From Chroococcus sp. FPU101 (GTDB taxonomy: Bacteria; Cyanobacteriota; Cyanobacteriia; Cyanobacteriales; Microcystaceae), in the NCBI RefSeq assembly GCF_017312365.1, contig NZ_BLJI01000027.1:1-61353 (forward strand): a stretch of DNA of 61,353 nucleotides, given 5' to 3'. The notes beneath the pieces were generated by a model. The model did not search any database. It worked only from the letters and a program-made list of their open reading frames with translations, and was not told the origin of the DNA. Positions 27,773 to 37,388 of this stretch are shown here, one piece after another (within the stretch, counting starts at the first letter, position 1; each line of letters starts with the position of its first letter). The position numbers and the translations under genes were made by a program.

Positions 27773-28402
27773 TTATTGATTTGGAGTTGATGCCGAAGGT
27801 TCTGGATTTGTTGAAAAGGGCGTACTAACAAAACCCAATTCATAAAGCTGTTGATAACATTTTGCCCCTAAATCTGTGGTCGGGTTCTGGGATTGAATCA
27901 CCTGAATGAGTAAGGGTACGGCTAATTCTGGCTTATTTTGCGCCCGATGGACTAAAGCAAGTTGATAGGTTGCTTCATCACGCATTTGTCCCGTTTGTAA
28001 AGCACTTTGACGCTGTGCTTCAACAATTTTATTATCAATGCCCGAAAAACTATTTGCTAACTGAAGATGGAAGTTAGATAACTGGTTAAATACGCGACGC
28101 GCTTGCTGTAATTTATCCACCGCTACATCATACTTACCCGCATTAATCGCACTATTTGCATCTTGCATGATTTGTTGTGCGCCTTGGTAATTAAGAATAC
28201 TCTCAGGTTGAGCTAAAGGTCGCATGGAGTCAGTATTAGTGTCTGAAGATGGGCTAACCGATGCAGGTACAGGATTAGAACTCGGTGTTTTATTCGGAGT
28301 TTGATTAACGTTGGGTTTTTTATTAGAAGATTGAGCCAATACGGGTGAAGCAACAAGAAGAATAGCACAGGTCAATAATAATTTTGTAGGATTTAGATAC
28401 AT
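27773..28402 (-). CDS. exported TPR-like hypothetical protein
   Basis: This 209-residue protein begins with a typical signal peptide (residues about 1-24, cleavage after the VLA of SPVLAQ). A Pro/Ser/Asn-rich linker follows, then a helical region (about 75-190) with TPR-like spacing (AINAGKYDVAVDKLQQARRV). It probably works in the periplasm. The start at 28402 gives a clean signal peptide; an ATG at 28465 would add 21 non-signal residues. It lies upstream of bolA. No specific function is recognisable. Confidence 0.7.
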   Translation of the reverse strand: MYLNPTKLLLTCAILLVASPVLAQSSNKKPNVNQTPNKTPSSNPVPASVSPSSDTNTDSMRPLAQPESILNYQGAQQIMQDANSAINAGKYDVAVDKLQQARRVFNQLSNFHLQLANSFSGIDNKIVEAQRQSALQTGQMRDEATYQLALVHRAQNKPELAVPLLIQVIQSQNPTTDLGAKCYQQLYELGFVSTPFSTNPEPSASTPNQ

Positions 28403-28634
28403 ATATAACTCTACTAACAGATTTCGTTTAGGGTGTTTGTTTACACACTTGAGGTATCTTAACATTTAGCCTGCAAATGTTTTCTAGATCCTAAAAGCCT
28501 TTGAATCTTAGCTATATGAATTCTTTGGTCGGCGAAAAAGTTCCTAAAACGGCAAAAGGGTGAGCAATGCTGCCACCCTAATTCAAAAAGAATTAAATTA
28601 CTTAATCATGAAAACCACCCAAGGGAACGCTCTT

Positions 28635-29213
28635 CTACTTAGAACGATTCATATCATTGGTACTGCCAGGAGTAGTCGAACGATTCATATCATTGGTACT
28701 GCTAGGAGTGGCCGGACGGTTCATATCATTGGTACTGCTAGGAGTGGTCGGACGGTTCATATCATTGGTACTGCTAGGAGTGGTCGTCTGATTGTTATTG
28801 TTATAAATTCTGCGATCAGTAGGATTAGTACGATTGGTTCCATCCGACTGAGTAGGACGAGTATCTACATTAGCACCAGCAGGAGGTGTGTTCTGATCCA
28901 TTGAATTATCTTCATTCGTCATTTGATTGTTTTGATACAATCTGCGATCGGTGGGGTTAGTACGATTGGTTCCATCAGATTGAGTGGGGCGAGTATCGGG
29001 ATCAGCACCCGCAGGAGGAGTTGTTGACTCACTCGCAGGAGCGGGCCTATTTTGATTCTGAATCCGTGTTGGATAAGTAGGATTTTCTTGAGTTGATGAA
29101 CCAGAACCAGATTGCATAGGTTTAGCGTTAGCAGGCTCGATTTGACCAATTGCTAGAGTTCCTACAGCTAAAGCAGCCAAGATTTTTAAGGATTGAGATT
29201 TACGATAAAGCAT
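28635..29213 (-). CDS. secreted low-complexity repeat protein
   Basis: This 192-residue protein has an N-terminal signal peptide (about residues 1-30, ending PANA). It then consists of Pro/Thr/Asn/Ser-rich repeats. A unit of about 26 residues (TPPAGADPDTRPTQSDGTNR and following) occurs twice, and the C-terminus carries four 12-residue units (TTPSSTNDMNRP type). It is likely a disordered surface or periplasmic protein. The opposite-strand frame over the same bases is only a by-product of the repeats. No family is recognised. Confidence 0.7.
   Translation of the reverse strand: MLYRKSQSLKILAALAVGTLAIGQIEPANAKPMQSGSGSSTQENPTYPTRIQNQNRPAPASESTTPPAGADPDTRPTQSDGTNRTNPTDRRLYQNNQMTNEDNSMDQNTPPAGANVDTRPTQSDGTNRTNPTDRRIYNNNNQTTTPSSTNDMNRPTTPSSTNDMNRPATPSSTNDMNRSTTPGSTNDMNRSK
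28641..28784 (-). repeat. four 36-bp tandem repeats
   Basis: Four consecutive 36-bp units encode the 12-residue TTPSSTNDMNRP-type motif at the C-terminus of the secreted protein. The units differ by only a few bases, so copy-number variation between strains is likely. Confidence 0.85.
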
Positions 29214-29336
29214 GACGAATATTTTTTATTTCAATTACGACAATCTATTTAGTTGTATCTAAGTTCGTCATTCCATTACCTGTATCCTGTGAGATAAATG
29301 ATTTAATGTCTAATTTATTCCTACAGTTTGATCTTT

Positions 29337-30230
29337 CTATTGAACCAAAATTTTTAAATATTTTTGAATCAATCCAACGGTAACAGCAGGTAATTCTAGT
29401 TGTGGTGTCAGTCCAACTTCATCGATTTCTAAAAATGCTTTGATCGCTTGTGGATTCATCGCTGCTAGTCGCTTCCCAATTTCAGGCCCAGTAAATTGAG
29501 ATTTTTTTCCCCAGATAATTGCAGTAGGGATAGTCAGTTGAGTAATATAAAGCGATAGGTCAAAACATAAATCACCTCTGACAAAAGAAAGAGCCGCATA
29601 TTGAGCATTTGGTTGTTGTGCTGATTTTAGATAGGCTTGGACAATCTCTGGATAAACTCGATTAGCATTCGCAAATTGATTATTTTCTAAAAAAGATGAA
29701 ACTCCATTCGATGTCGCCACACCAGTACTATAAAGCAATTGATCTAATATAGGAATACTAATCAGTTGAGCGAAGAAACTACGGCTATAATCTTCACCAA
29801 AATCCGATAATCCTGCGGGAGTGGTTAAAATTAGAGCCTTGAATAAATCTGGACGAAGAATAGCCGCCCGAATGGTAAAGGCTGCGGTTAAAGAAGAGGC
29901 AACCACAAGCGCAGGTTCATTACAAGTTTTCTCGATAAACTCAATAATGGTTGTAATATAATCATCGACTTGATAGTTGCGTTGTGGATGTTCTGAGCGA
30001 CCCCATCCGATTAAATCTGGTGCAATAACTCGATAATCACTGGCAAACGCGGGATACACTTTCGACCATTCATAAGCAGATGAACCGCCACCAAATCCAT
30101 GTAAAAAAAGAAGAGTTGGTTGATTGGTTTCTCCATTTTCTGACCAAGGGGGTAAGGTTGGAGTGTAATATACCATTGTGCCAAGAGAAGTAACGACAGA
30201 CTGTTGTGCAACGCCAAGTGGTTCGATCAT
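29337..30230 (-). CDS. alpha/beta-hydrolase fold protein with degraded catalytic triad
   Basis: This 297-residue protein has the alpha/beta hydrolase fold. The oxyanion region LLFLHGFGGGSSAYEW lies at about residues 41-56, with VIAPDLIGWGRSEHP and a nucleophile-elbow strand after it. The elbow reads VVASSLTAAF rather than the usual VGNSLGG. The acid position reads WGKKSQF, lacking Asp. The His position reads VGLTPQLELP where GHxPQxExP is expected. So Ser may remain, but Asp and His appear lost. It may be a pseudo-enzyme or a binding protein. It is divergent from the 30323 gene. Confidence 0.82.
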   Translation of the reverse strand: MIEPLGVAQQSVVTSLGTMVYYTPTLPPWSENGETNQPTLLFLHGFGGGSSAYEWSKVYPAFASDYRVIAPDLIGWGRSEHPQRNYQVDDYITTIIEFIEKTCNEPALVVASSLTAAFTIRAAILRPDLFKALILTTPAGLSDFGEDYSRSFFAQLISIPILDQLLYSTGVATSNGVSSFLENNQFANANRVYPEIVQAYLKSAQQPNAQYAALSFVRGDLCFDLSLYITQLTIPTAIIWGKKSQFTGPEIGKRLAAMNPQAIKAFLEIDEVGLTPQLELPAVTVGLIQKYLKILVQ

Positions 30231-30322
30231 GGTCTGTTTTTCTATCCTTAATTAAATTTACGGTCAAAACTTAAAAAATAAGCCAAGCTAGAAAAGATAA
30301 ATGAGTAACTGAAATCTATTTT

Positions 30323-31456
30323 ATGACAGCCGAGATTGTAGAGGAGTCTATCTTACCAGATATTACTAAAGGAACATTAATCCTCAGTCAATTATACGAA
30401 ATTGGAGATGAAATTAATTTAAGTCGAGCTTCTGCTTTAATTGCTCAACCCACTGCCAGACGACCGATGTCAATTCATGTTCGCCAAGCTGAAAGTATTC
30501 AATTTGCTGAATATCCAGTCCAAATCGAATTAGGTGAATATCCTATTGTTTTAGCAGGTTATTCTTTTTTGGGAATGCTCAGAGTGAGAATTTATGATTT
30601 AGGTGCGATCGCATTTTCTCTGGTTCTTCCTTTCCCTACCCCCGCAAACTGGATGATGATCGCTCAACTGATGGCTATGGCTCAGAGTTTACCCGATAAT
30701 ATAGAAGATCTGTTCATTAAAAACTTAGAAGATATAGAAAAGGTAATTTATCCATCAATTTCTAAACCTCATCGTAGTAGTGTAGTCGAAGATTATAGTA
30801 TTTTGATCGTGCAACAACTCACCCAGACCATCAAAGTGAGTTCATTAGCCGAACATCCCATCGTGTGGGCAGCCTTATTAGGAGAACAACAGCCTCTGAG
30901 TGATTCTGCTAAACAATTAATTACTCAGATGAGCTATTATCCCGATGATATGGCTTTATTAAGCTGGAATGGAGCGTTATTGATTGAACCCGATCCCTTA
31001 GCGGCTCAAACTGCGATCGTATTGATTGAATTTGCTAATGTTGAATTACTTTTAATGCGTTCATACGATAACGCATTAGATGAGCTTTTACCTCGAATGT
31101 ATCGTCAACTCCCCAAAGAACCGATCCGTTTTGGTCTACCTCTCGTCAGTCGCTACAGTCGTTTGTTACATGATGTACAACGTTTGATCGCAGAATTTAG
31201 CGAAGATACGGAACGGGTAGATAATGCTCTTAAAGTAACTAATGATGTTTACTGGAATCGTTTTTATAGCTCGATTTTAAATGTCCTGCGTGTCGATGTC
31301 TGGCGTTCTGGAGTTGAACATAAACTGAAACTGTTACGAGAAACCTATGAAATGTTACACGATGAAGCCGATACTGAACGGGCTACGGCTTTGGAATGGA
31401 CGGTTATTATACTCATTGCTTGGGAGGTTGTTTGGGCATTAGTAAGACATAATTAA
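30323..31456 (+). CDS. RMD1/YagE-like (DUF155) protein, tentative
   Basis: This 377-residue protein has a mainly soluble body and one hydrophobic C-terminal segment at about residues 355-373 (EWTVIILIAWEVVWALV). The helical C-terminal third (RYSRLLHDVQRLIAEFSEDT, then VYWNRFYSSILNVLRVDVWR) resembles the RMD1/YagE/DUF155 family. Those proteins end in a similar TM anchor and include mitochondrial RMND1. The match is by recollection of the pattern and not certain. It is divergent from the alpha/beta hydrolase gene, with about 90 bp between starts. Function unknown. Confidence 0.6.
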   Translation: MTAEIVEESILPDITKGTLILSQLYEIGDEINLSRASALIAQPTARRPMSIHVRQAESIQFAEYPVQIELGEYPIVLAGYSFLGMLRVRIYDLGAIAFSLVLPFPTPANWMMIAQLMAMAQSLPDNIEDLFIKNLEDIEKVIYPSISKPHRSSVVEDYSILIVQQLTQTIKVSSLAEHPIVWAALLGEQQPLSDSAKQLITQMSYYPDDMALLSWNGALLIEPDPLAAQTAIVLIEFANVELLLMRSYDNALDELLPRMYRQLPKEPIRFGLPLVSRYSRLLHDVQRLIAEFSEDTERVDNALKVTNDVYWNRFYSSILNVLRVDVWRSGVEHKLKLLRETYEMLHDEADTERATALEWTVIILIAWEVVWALVRHN

Positions 31457-31535
31457 AATATTTTACCTAACATTAAATATCATTTTTGTCAATACGTTTA
31501 AAAGAGATTGAAATGATTTAGTTTCTAGTAAAGAT

Positions 31536-33136
31536 TTATTTTTGAGGCAATAGGCGATGAAAGGTACCTTGCTCTAAAATATTCAGGTTTTCGATAATAA
31601 CATTTGTTCCTTTTCCGTCCGCACCAACCGTAAAGGTTACTGCACTCAAACCGAAAGCATTTTCGCCTTCGGGTTGATAGGTAAATACATCTCGATTATA
31701 GTGCTGTAACGGAAAGGCTTTTTTTTGCGCTCCTTGAAGTAGAATCAGTTTGCCATCTCGCTCAACAATCTCAATCTCGCCAAAATAATCGTTTTGATAG
31801 GTTCCAATATACGAATTATAAGACAGTGCTGGTAAGGGTTGTGTGAGGGGTTTTGTATAATCTATTAAGGTACCGTAGGGTGGTTGATCAAGCGCAGCAA
31901 AAGCAGATTGTAGTAACTTCAAGTAATCCCGTTTAATTTGACCATACTGCACTAGGTCTAGAAAACTAAGCGCGATCGTTTCTGGGACTCCAATTGGGCG
32001 AGAATTGGTAAGGACGACGATACCAAGCTTTTCACTGGGAAGTAAATAAACAGTAGTAGCAGCACCAAGATTAAAAGCACCAGAATGACTCAAGCGAACC
32101 AGTCCTTCATCGGTGTACTTTATGCCCCAACCTAGCCCATAAAACTCAGCACGATCTATTGATGGATTTTGAGGAGGATTACTAATCATTTGGGGACGAT
32201 GGGTTTCTGCTAAAGCTTCAGCATTAATGATCTGTAACCCGTCAAAGATGCCCTTCCCCAATTGTAACCGCATCCATTGAGCCATGTCGTGTACGCTAGA
32301 ACTTACACCACCTGCTGGAGACTGAGCATCAGGAGTTCGTTGCTCTTGGGCAACCCACTGACCCTTAAAATAAATATGTCCAGACGCACGATTGTTAGCT
32401 GCGATAAAGTCTGAATAGCGAGAACTCGTGTTATTCATTCCCAGTGGTTGATAAAGTGTCTTAAAACAAAGATCTTCCCATAATGTTCCAGTACTTTTGG
32501 CGGCGGCGACTGCGGCTTCAGTAAAGCCAAAATTGGTGTAAGCATAATGTGAGCGAAAGTTGTTACCTGTTGGTAGGTAGCGCAGGCGATGTAAGATGGT
32601 TGTACGGTTAAATCCTAAATCTTCTAAGTCGTCCCCCGCATGGTCGGGTAAACCGCTACATGAGCTAAAAGGTCACGAAAAGTTACCTCATTCGTTACAA
32701 AAGCATGGTTCATTTGAAAGCTAGGATCGTGTTTAATGATCGGATCATCCCACTCAATCAAGCCTTTCCCTACTACACCTGCTATAACGGTTGATGCAAT
32801 TGGCTTTGATACAGACGCAATTTGAAAGACGGTATCTGGATCGACTAAATCAGGTTTACCTACCTCACGTATCCCAAATCCTTTGAGGTAAACAATCCGA
32901 TCTTGATAGACAATAGCGATCGCCATTCCTGGTACACCCGTCTTTTCCATCATCTCATTAGCCAGTTTTTCCAGTTGAGGGAGAGCAACTTTAACGTTTT
33001 GTTCTGTGACTTTTTGAGTTTTCTGATTTTGAGCAACGATGACAGGTTTTTGAACCTTTAGTATCGGTTTGGCTTCAGCGAATGAGAAACCTAGAAAAGA
33101 ACAAAGAAAAAGCGCGACCCAGTAATGTAGTTTCAT
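31536..33136 (-). pseudogene. serine beta-lactamase-like hydrolase, frameshifted
   Basis: Two adjoining frames together make one class C beta-lactamase/penicillin-binding-like hydrolase of about 535 residues. The first part has a signal peptide, the SVSK active-site Ser-Lys and ends near LLAHV. The second part continues with the expected SGLPDHAGDDLEDLGFN, YTN, HSG and a C-terminal DUF3471-like domain. The join is at 32658-32659, where one base is missing (the codon after GCT-CAT has two bases). An intact gene would start at 33136, after a GGAG site. Either a real single-base deletion or a sequencing error explains it. Confidence 0.8.
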
Positions 33137-33153
33137 GATGACTAACTCCATGC

Positions 33154-34389
33154 TTAAGCTCGTTGTTTAAAAGCACAATATAGCCCTAATAGTCCAAAAC
33201 CTAAAATCGGCAAGGCTGATGAAGATTCGGGTATAGATGCTAAGGCCGCGCATACCGCGTCTTCTTCGATACTGCGTAGCTTCGCAAAGGTGTCGGGGTC
33301 GCTCTGGGGTGTAATCTGTCCGTTAATCGATACGACTACCGAACGTTGACCATCGGAGGTCGCCGCCGCAAACTGAGTGTAGCCCAATGTATTACCCGTA
33401 TGACCGTATACTGTCCCGCAACGTGTCTCATAGCGAAAAATACCTAGTCCTGCTGAATTCGTTCCTGGTCCTGGTGGCTGTGAGCTTGCACCTGGGACAA
33501 ACTGAAACTGCTGTGCTTGAATGTCTGCTCCGAATAGTTGTCCACTGGCATAGCCTCGGATGAACTGATTGAGGTCGGATGGTGTCGAGACAATGCCACC
33601 TGATGCCCAGGCCCATCCTGCGGCCACTAATTCGCTAACGTCCTCTGGGGGTTGGGTTTGAACATTATAACCGTGAATAAACGGTGTTGGAAGTATGACC
33701 CCGACTGGTAGGCTCGTCTGGGTTAGTCCAAGTGGCGTGAATACTTGTTCTTGTAACATCTCCTCATAAGTGCGTCCCGTAACTGCCTCAATCATCAAAG
33801 CGACTGCAATATTGTCGGAGTTTGAGTACTGATACTGGGAACCTGGCGGCTCGAACTCAAGACCCTCGTTGGCGACAAACTCCAGCAATTGGCTCGGTGC
33901 GACTGGTATAGTAAGCGATTTAATGAGAGCTTCTCTAAAAGCCTCGCTCTGTGAGAAGTCGGGTAGCCCACTGGTGTGATTAAGTAACTGACGAAGCGTA
34001 ACTTCTGCCCAAGGCTGCGGTAAACTTGGCAAACGCTCACCAATTGTATCATCAAGCGAGAGTAAGCCTTGATTGACTAATGAAAGCGATACCGCCCCGC
34101 TAAAAGCCTTGGCAACGCTCGCTATACGCATATAGTCGGTAGCCTGAATCTGTCGTTGCGTTTGGCTATCAGCTACACCCGCCGTATGCAGCATCACATG
34201 ATTCCCACGCTGTATGACTACGACAGCACCAGGAGGCCCGCCCGACATCGTTACGAGTTCATTCAGTTTGCGATCAATATCTGTAGTACGTGGGACTAGG
34301 TCTGCTGCGGTGACAGAAGATGTATTTACTGTAATTAGTGCGATCGCAATACTTAGATAGGGTAGTGGTGAAAAAAGGATATTTTTCAT
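33154..34389 (-). CDS. serine hydrolase, beta-lactamase class C-like, PEP-CTERM-like tail
   Basis: This 411-residue exported protein has a signal peptide of about 29 residues. The class C beta-lactamase/DD-peptidase motifs follow: SVAK (in RIASVAKAFSG), YSN (in YQYSNSDN) and HTG (in GHTGNTLG). The last 26 residues (PESSSALPILGFGLLGLYCA, then basic KQRA) resemble a PEP-CTERM sorting tail. It probably acts as an esterase or peptidase on the cell surface. The gene is visibly richer in GC (55-58% in sampled lines) than its neighbours, hinting at transfer. It lies just upstream of the frameshifted hydrolase on the same strand. Confidence 0.85.
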   Translation of the reverse strand: MKNILFSPLPYLSIAIALITVNTSSVTAADLVPRTTDIDRKLNELVTMSGGPPGAVVVIQRGNHVMLHTAGVADSQTQRQIQATDYMRIASVAKAFSGAVSLSLVNQGLLSLDDTIGERLPSLPQPWAEVTLRQLLNHTSGLPDFSQSEAFREALIKSLTIPVAPSQLLEFVANEGLEFEPPGSQYQYSNSDNIAVALMIEAVTGRTYEEMLQEQVFTPLGLTQTSLPVGVILPTPFIHGYNVQTQPPEDVSELVAAGWAWASGGIVSTPSDLNQFIRGYASGQLFGADIQAQQFQFVPGASSQPPGPGTNSAGLGIFRYETRCGTVYGHTGNTLGYTQFAAATSDGQRSVVVSINGQITPQSDPDTFAKLRSIEEDAVCAALASIPESSSALPILGFGLLGLYCAFKQRA

Positions 34390-34748
34390 TATTCAAGTTA
34401 GAAAATTAAGTTTTTGTCAGAAATTTTAAGAATTGGAAGGCTTCGGGCTATCGAGTTTTTAAAATATTATCTCAAAAAATCATTAATCAAATTTTCTGTT
34501 TTAAAAAATTACATTTGTTTAATATTTGAAGCGTATCAGCCAGAAATAAGGCTAAAAGGTCTTTTTTAGGAAGTGACAAATCATAATTTTTGATGAAGGT
34601 TCTCTTAGAGAAAATTGGACATCAGTTTGCTCGTGTCTTGAATCTAGGTGACAGGGCAAGGTATAAAGGGGAAGTTTTGTTAGTCTATTTTACGGTTAAC
34701 CCTACCTTATCATAGGGCTACTACTCCATTTTTTATTTTGTCAAGAGG
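34390..34748. other. gap between serine hydrolase and hli promoter
   Basis: About 360 bp without a gene. It contains a short hairpin, CCCTA...TAGGG, near 34700-34720. Otherwise I see nothing beyond AT-rich sequence and the upstream part of the hli regulatory region. Confidence 0.5.
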
Positions 34749-34777
34749 TTGCAATAAAAGTTTACATTGTTTACAAT
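34749..34777 (+). promoter_or_regulatory. hli promoter
   Basis: TTGCAA at 34749-34754, a 17-bp spacer and TACAAT at 34772-34777 predict a start near 34784. The leader would be about 26 nt with a GGAG ribosome binding site at 34800-34803. The -10 box lies inside the HLR1 repeats. Confidence 0.6.
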
Positions 34778-34787
34778 AATTTACAAA
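34761..34787 (+). promoter_or_regulatory. HLR1 repeats (RpaB sites) over the hli promoter
   Basis: Three half-sites follow one another: TTTACATT (34761-34768), TTTACAAT (34770-34777) and TTTACAAA (34780-34787). The last two are spaced by two bases and match HLR1 exactly. Because they cover the -10 box and start point, bound RpaB would block transcription in low light and release it in high light. This is inferred from known hli regulation. Confidence 0.75.
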
Positions 34788-34809
34788 TGAACAAATAACG
34801 GAGTTAATC

Positions 34810-35025
34810 ATGGCAACTACCAAAGGCTATACCACCGAAGAATTAGGAAGACTAAACAACTTTGCTGTAGAACCCAGAATGTATGTCGATGATAGCGTTC
34901 AAGCAGGTTTCACCGAATATGCTGAAAAACTCAATGGTCGTTTAGCGATGATTGGTTTTGTCTCTCTTCTTGCCTTAGAAGCAGTAACAGGACATGGTAT
35001 TGTCGGCTTTTTGACCAGTCTGTAA
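34810..35025 (+). CDS. high-light-inducible protein (Hlip/SCP)
   Basis: This 71-residue protein is a one-helix LHC-like stress protein. The chlorophyll-binding motif lies in [20 protein letters not shown] (about residues 37-56), with the Glu-x-x-Asn-Gly-Arg pattern, and forms the single membrane helix. Hlips bind chlorophyll and carotenoid, protect photosystem II assembly and support chlorophyll synthesis in the thylakoid. The length suits HliA/HliB/ScpC/ScpD types; I do not assign which. HLR1 repeats upstream fit light control. It is a single-gene unit. Confidence 0.95.
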   Translation: MATTKGYTTEELGRLNNFAVEPRMYVDDSVQAGFTEYAEKLNGRLAMIGFVSLLALEAVTGHGIVGFLTSL

Positions 35026-35044
35026 CTAAAAGTTGGGCAGTGCT

Positions 35045-35079
35045 GGGGTAGCTGCTATTACCCCTACTCCCTATCTTTG
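35045..35079 (+). terminator. hairpin after hli
   Basis: GGGGTA pairs with TACCCC over an 8-base loop about 25 bp after the hli stop codon. There is no strong T-run, so this is a modest candidate. Confidence 0.35.
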
Positions 35080-35156
35080 AAAAGTAAACCGATAAAATAA
35101 ATTAAGAAGTCTTGAAAAAATAGATAATATAGATGATTCAAATGCTTCTTTAATCT

Positions 35157-37388
35157 ATGTCTTGGACTCCTCTGCGTCATCGTCTTGAAGAACTGCCACT
35201 GATTTTGGCAGGGCCTATCCTTAGAAAAACTGAAACAAATAGCGTAACAGTTTGGCTTGCTTTAAAAAACGCTTGTCAAGTGAAGCTAAAAGTTTATGTA
35301 ACAGAGGAGGGTTTAGGTAAAAGTCAACAAGCGATGATTTTTGAAGGAAGTCGTCAAACCGTTGCAGTCGGTCAACATTTACACATTGTTGCAGTCACAG
35401 CTAAATCTATCAACGGTCATCAACTGGAGTCAGGTTATGTTTATCTCTATGATTTATCTTTTCAAACAATTGAAGAAAAAAGCAAAAAGCTAACCCTCAA
35501 ACAAGCATTAGATAATAATCTAAGCTATTTTGAGCATGGTTTACCCAGTTTTGTTTTACCCCCAAAAAACTTAAATCATCTTCGCATTGCACAGGGTTCG
35601 TGTCGCAAACCTCAAGGAGAAGGTTTAGACGCACTTCCTATTCTCGATGATTTACTTCAACAATACGCGGATGATGCTAACCGCAGACTACATCAACTTT
35701 TCTTGACAGGCGATCAAGTGTATGCGGATGATGTAGCAGATCCATTATTATTTGCTTTTACAGATTTAGGCAATACGCTATTAGGTTGGGAAGAAAAATT
35801 ACCTTTAGTTAGTTCGTTTGTTCCCCCGCAACAGCTAAAACCAGGTGAACGGAGTCAAGTCGCGCTACATGAAGCAGGTTTAACCGCAGGACTTCCGAAA
35901 GCAGCAGAGGCAAAGAGTCATTTATTTAGTTTTGGTGAATATTGTGCAACTTATTTATTATTTTGGTCATCAACACTTTGGCCGCGTCAATTTCCATCTG
36001 GACAAGATATTTATCAAGATCATAAATTAGCTAAACAGTGGAATAAAGAATTAAGATCACTAAATTCTTTTGTCCATACCTTATATAAAGTACAACGATT
36101 GTTAGCCAATGTTGCTACATATATGATTTTTGATGATCATGATATTAGCGATGATTGGTATCTTAATCAAGAATGGTGTTTAAGAGTTTTGGAAAAACCA
36201 TTAGGAAAACGCATTGTACAAAATGGTTTACTTGCATATTCTCTGTTTCAAGCTTGGGGAAATACACCCGAACAATTCACAAATGAAGAAAGTGGGGAAA
36301 AGTTACTCAAATTAATCCCACAATGGTCAGAGTCAGCAGGAAGTGATCTAATTAAAGAAGAAGCAATTGCATCTTATCTCGGTTTACCCCCAACTGATCC
36401 TAAAACAGGTTTTCCACAAATGAGGCAAGATGGAGCATATTTTATTTTAGATACTGCTGATCACGCTTTAAAATGGCATTACACTGTTAGAACTCATAAC
36501 TATGAAATTATTGTTTTAGATACACGAACTCACCGAGGTTATCCCGTTCCACCCGCACCAACTTTTGCACCTCCTAGTCTACTCAGTCAGACTGCTTTTG
36601 AACAACAAATCCGAATCCCTTTACAACAAACAAAAAATAATCAAGAAATTCTAGCAACATTAATTATTGCACCGACTAATTTAGTGAGTTTACAACTAAT
36701 AGACTGGATACAAGAACAAGAACTTAAAAAAGGAAAAGTTTTTAAAAACGATGTCGGTGATGCTTGGAATTTGAATGACTCTGCTTTAGCAAATTTCTTA
36801 CAAGTTTTATTTGAACAACGTCAACAGGTAATCGTTCTCTCAGGTGATATTCACTATGGTTCTACGGTTCGTTTAGAGTATCAAAAATCATCGGAACAAA
36901 ATTTAAATTTATTGGTTCAATTGACCTCAAGTTCACTGAGTAATGCAGAATTGAAAACCCGTTTAGTTCATACAAAATTAAAATCATTATTGCCTGAACC
37001 TCGACGTAAATGGTTAGTCTGGTTTGAACCTCCTGAAATCAAAGAAATTAAATCCGCTAAAAATAGTAGTATAGCGAACTCAGATGCGATGTATTCGATT
37101 AAATGGATTAAACGCCAACCCTCACAAATTGCTTTTAAAAATGTCTCTTGGTTAAAATCATATCAACAATCACGTCAAACTCGTTTTGGTGCAATTAGAA
37201 AATGTTTATCATTAATTTGGAAAAATCAATGGTTTCAAGAAGGCTCAGAAGTTGTAGGTTTGAATAATATAGGTGTAATCTGGTTTAATTGTTCAGTCAA
37301 CATCGAAGTTAATCAAGATCTTTATTGGTATGCTCCTTGGCACCCCACTACGATTGTTTTTAGTCATTACAGTGTGTTTTTAGAATAA
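35157..37388 (+). CDS. PhoD-like phosphatase family protein
   Basis: This large (743-residue) metallophosphoesterase is related to PhoD alkaline phosphatase/phosphodiesterase. The N-terminal ~100 residues look like the beta-sandwich PhoD-N-type domain. Metal-ligand motifs are [14 protein letters not shown] (about residue 184), [11 protein letters not shown] (about 323) and LSGDIHYGS (about 561). There is no obvious signal peptide or Tat motif, unlike secreted PhoD, so it may be cytoplasmic or exported differently. The 3' end overlaps the convergent larC gene by 22 bp. Substrate unknown; phosphomonoester or phosphodiester release is inferred. Confidence 0.83.
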   Translation: MSWTPLRHRLEELPLILAGPILRKTETNSVTVWLALKNACQVKLKVYVTEEGLGKSQQAMIFEGSRQTVAVGQHLHIVAVTAKSINGHQLESGYVYLYDLSFQTIEEKSKKLTLKQALDNNLSYFEHGLPSFVLPPKNLNHLRIAQGSCRKPQGEGLDALPILDDLLQQYADDANRRLHQLFLTGDQVYADDVADPLLFAFTDLGNTLLGWEEKLPLVSSFVPPQQLKPGERSQVALHEAGLTAGLPKAAEAKSHLFSFGEYCATYLLFWSSTLWPRQFPSGQDIYQDHKLAKQWNKELRSLNSFVHTLYKVQRLLANVATYMIFDDHDISDDWYLNQEWCLRVLEKPLGKRIVQNGLLAYSLFQAWGNTPEQFTNEESGEKLLKLIPQWSESAGSDLIKEEAIASYLGLPPTDPKTGFPQMRQDGAYFILDTADHALKWHYTVRTHNYEIIVLDTRTHRGYPVPPAPTFAPPSLLSQTAFEQQIRIPLQQTKNNQEILATLIIAPTNLVSLQLIDWIQEQELKKGKVFKNDVGDAWNLNDSALANFLQVLFEQRQQVIVLSGDIHYGSTVRLEYQKSSEQNLNLLVQLTSSSLSNAELKTRLVHTKLKSLLPEPRRKWLVWFEPPEIKEIKSAKNSSIANSDAMYSIKWIKRQPSQIAFKNVSWLKSYQQSRQTRFGAIRKCLSLIWKNQWFQEGSEVVGLNNIGVIWFNCSVNIEVNQDLYWYAPWHPTTIVFSHYSVFLE

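Noticed and set aside
28560-28904. 114-codon plus-strand frame with strong internal repeats
   Set aside because: It is the antisense shadow of the tandem repeats in the minus-strand secreted protein gene.
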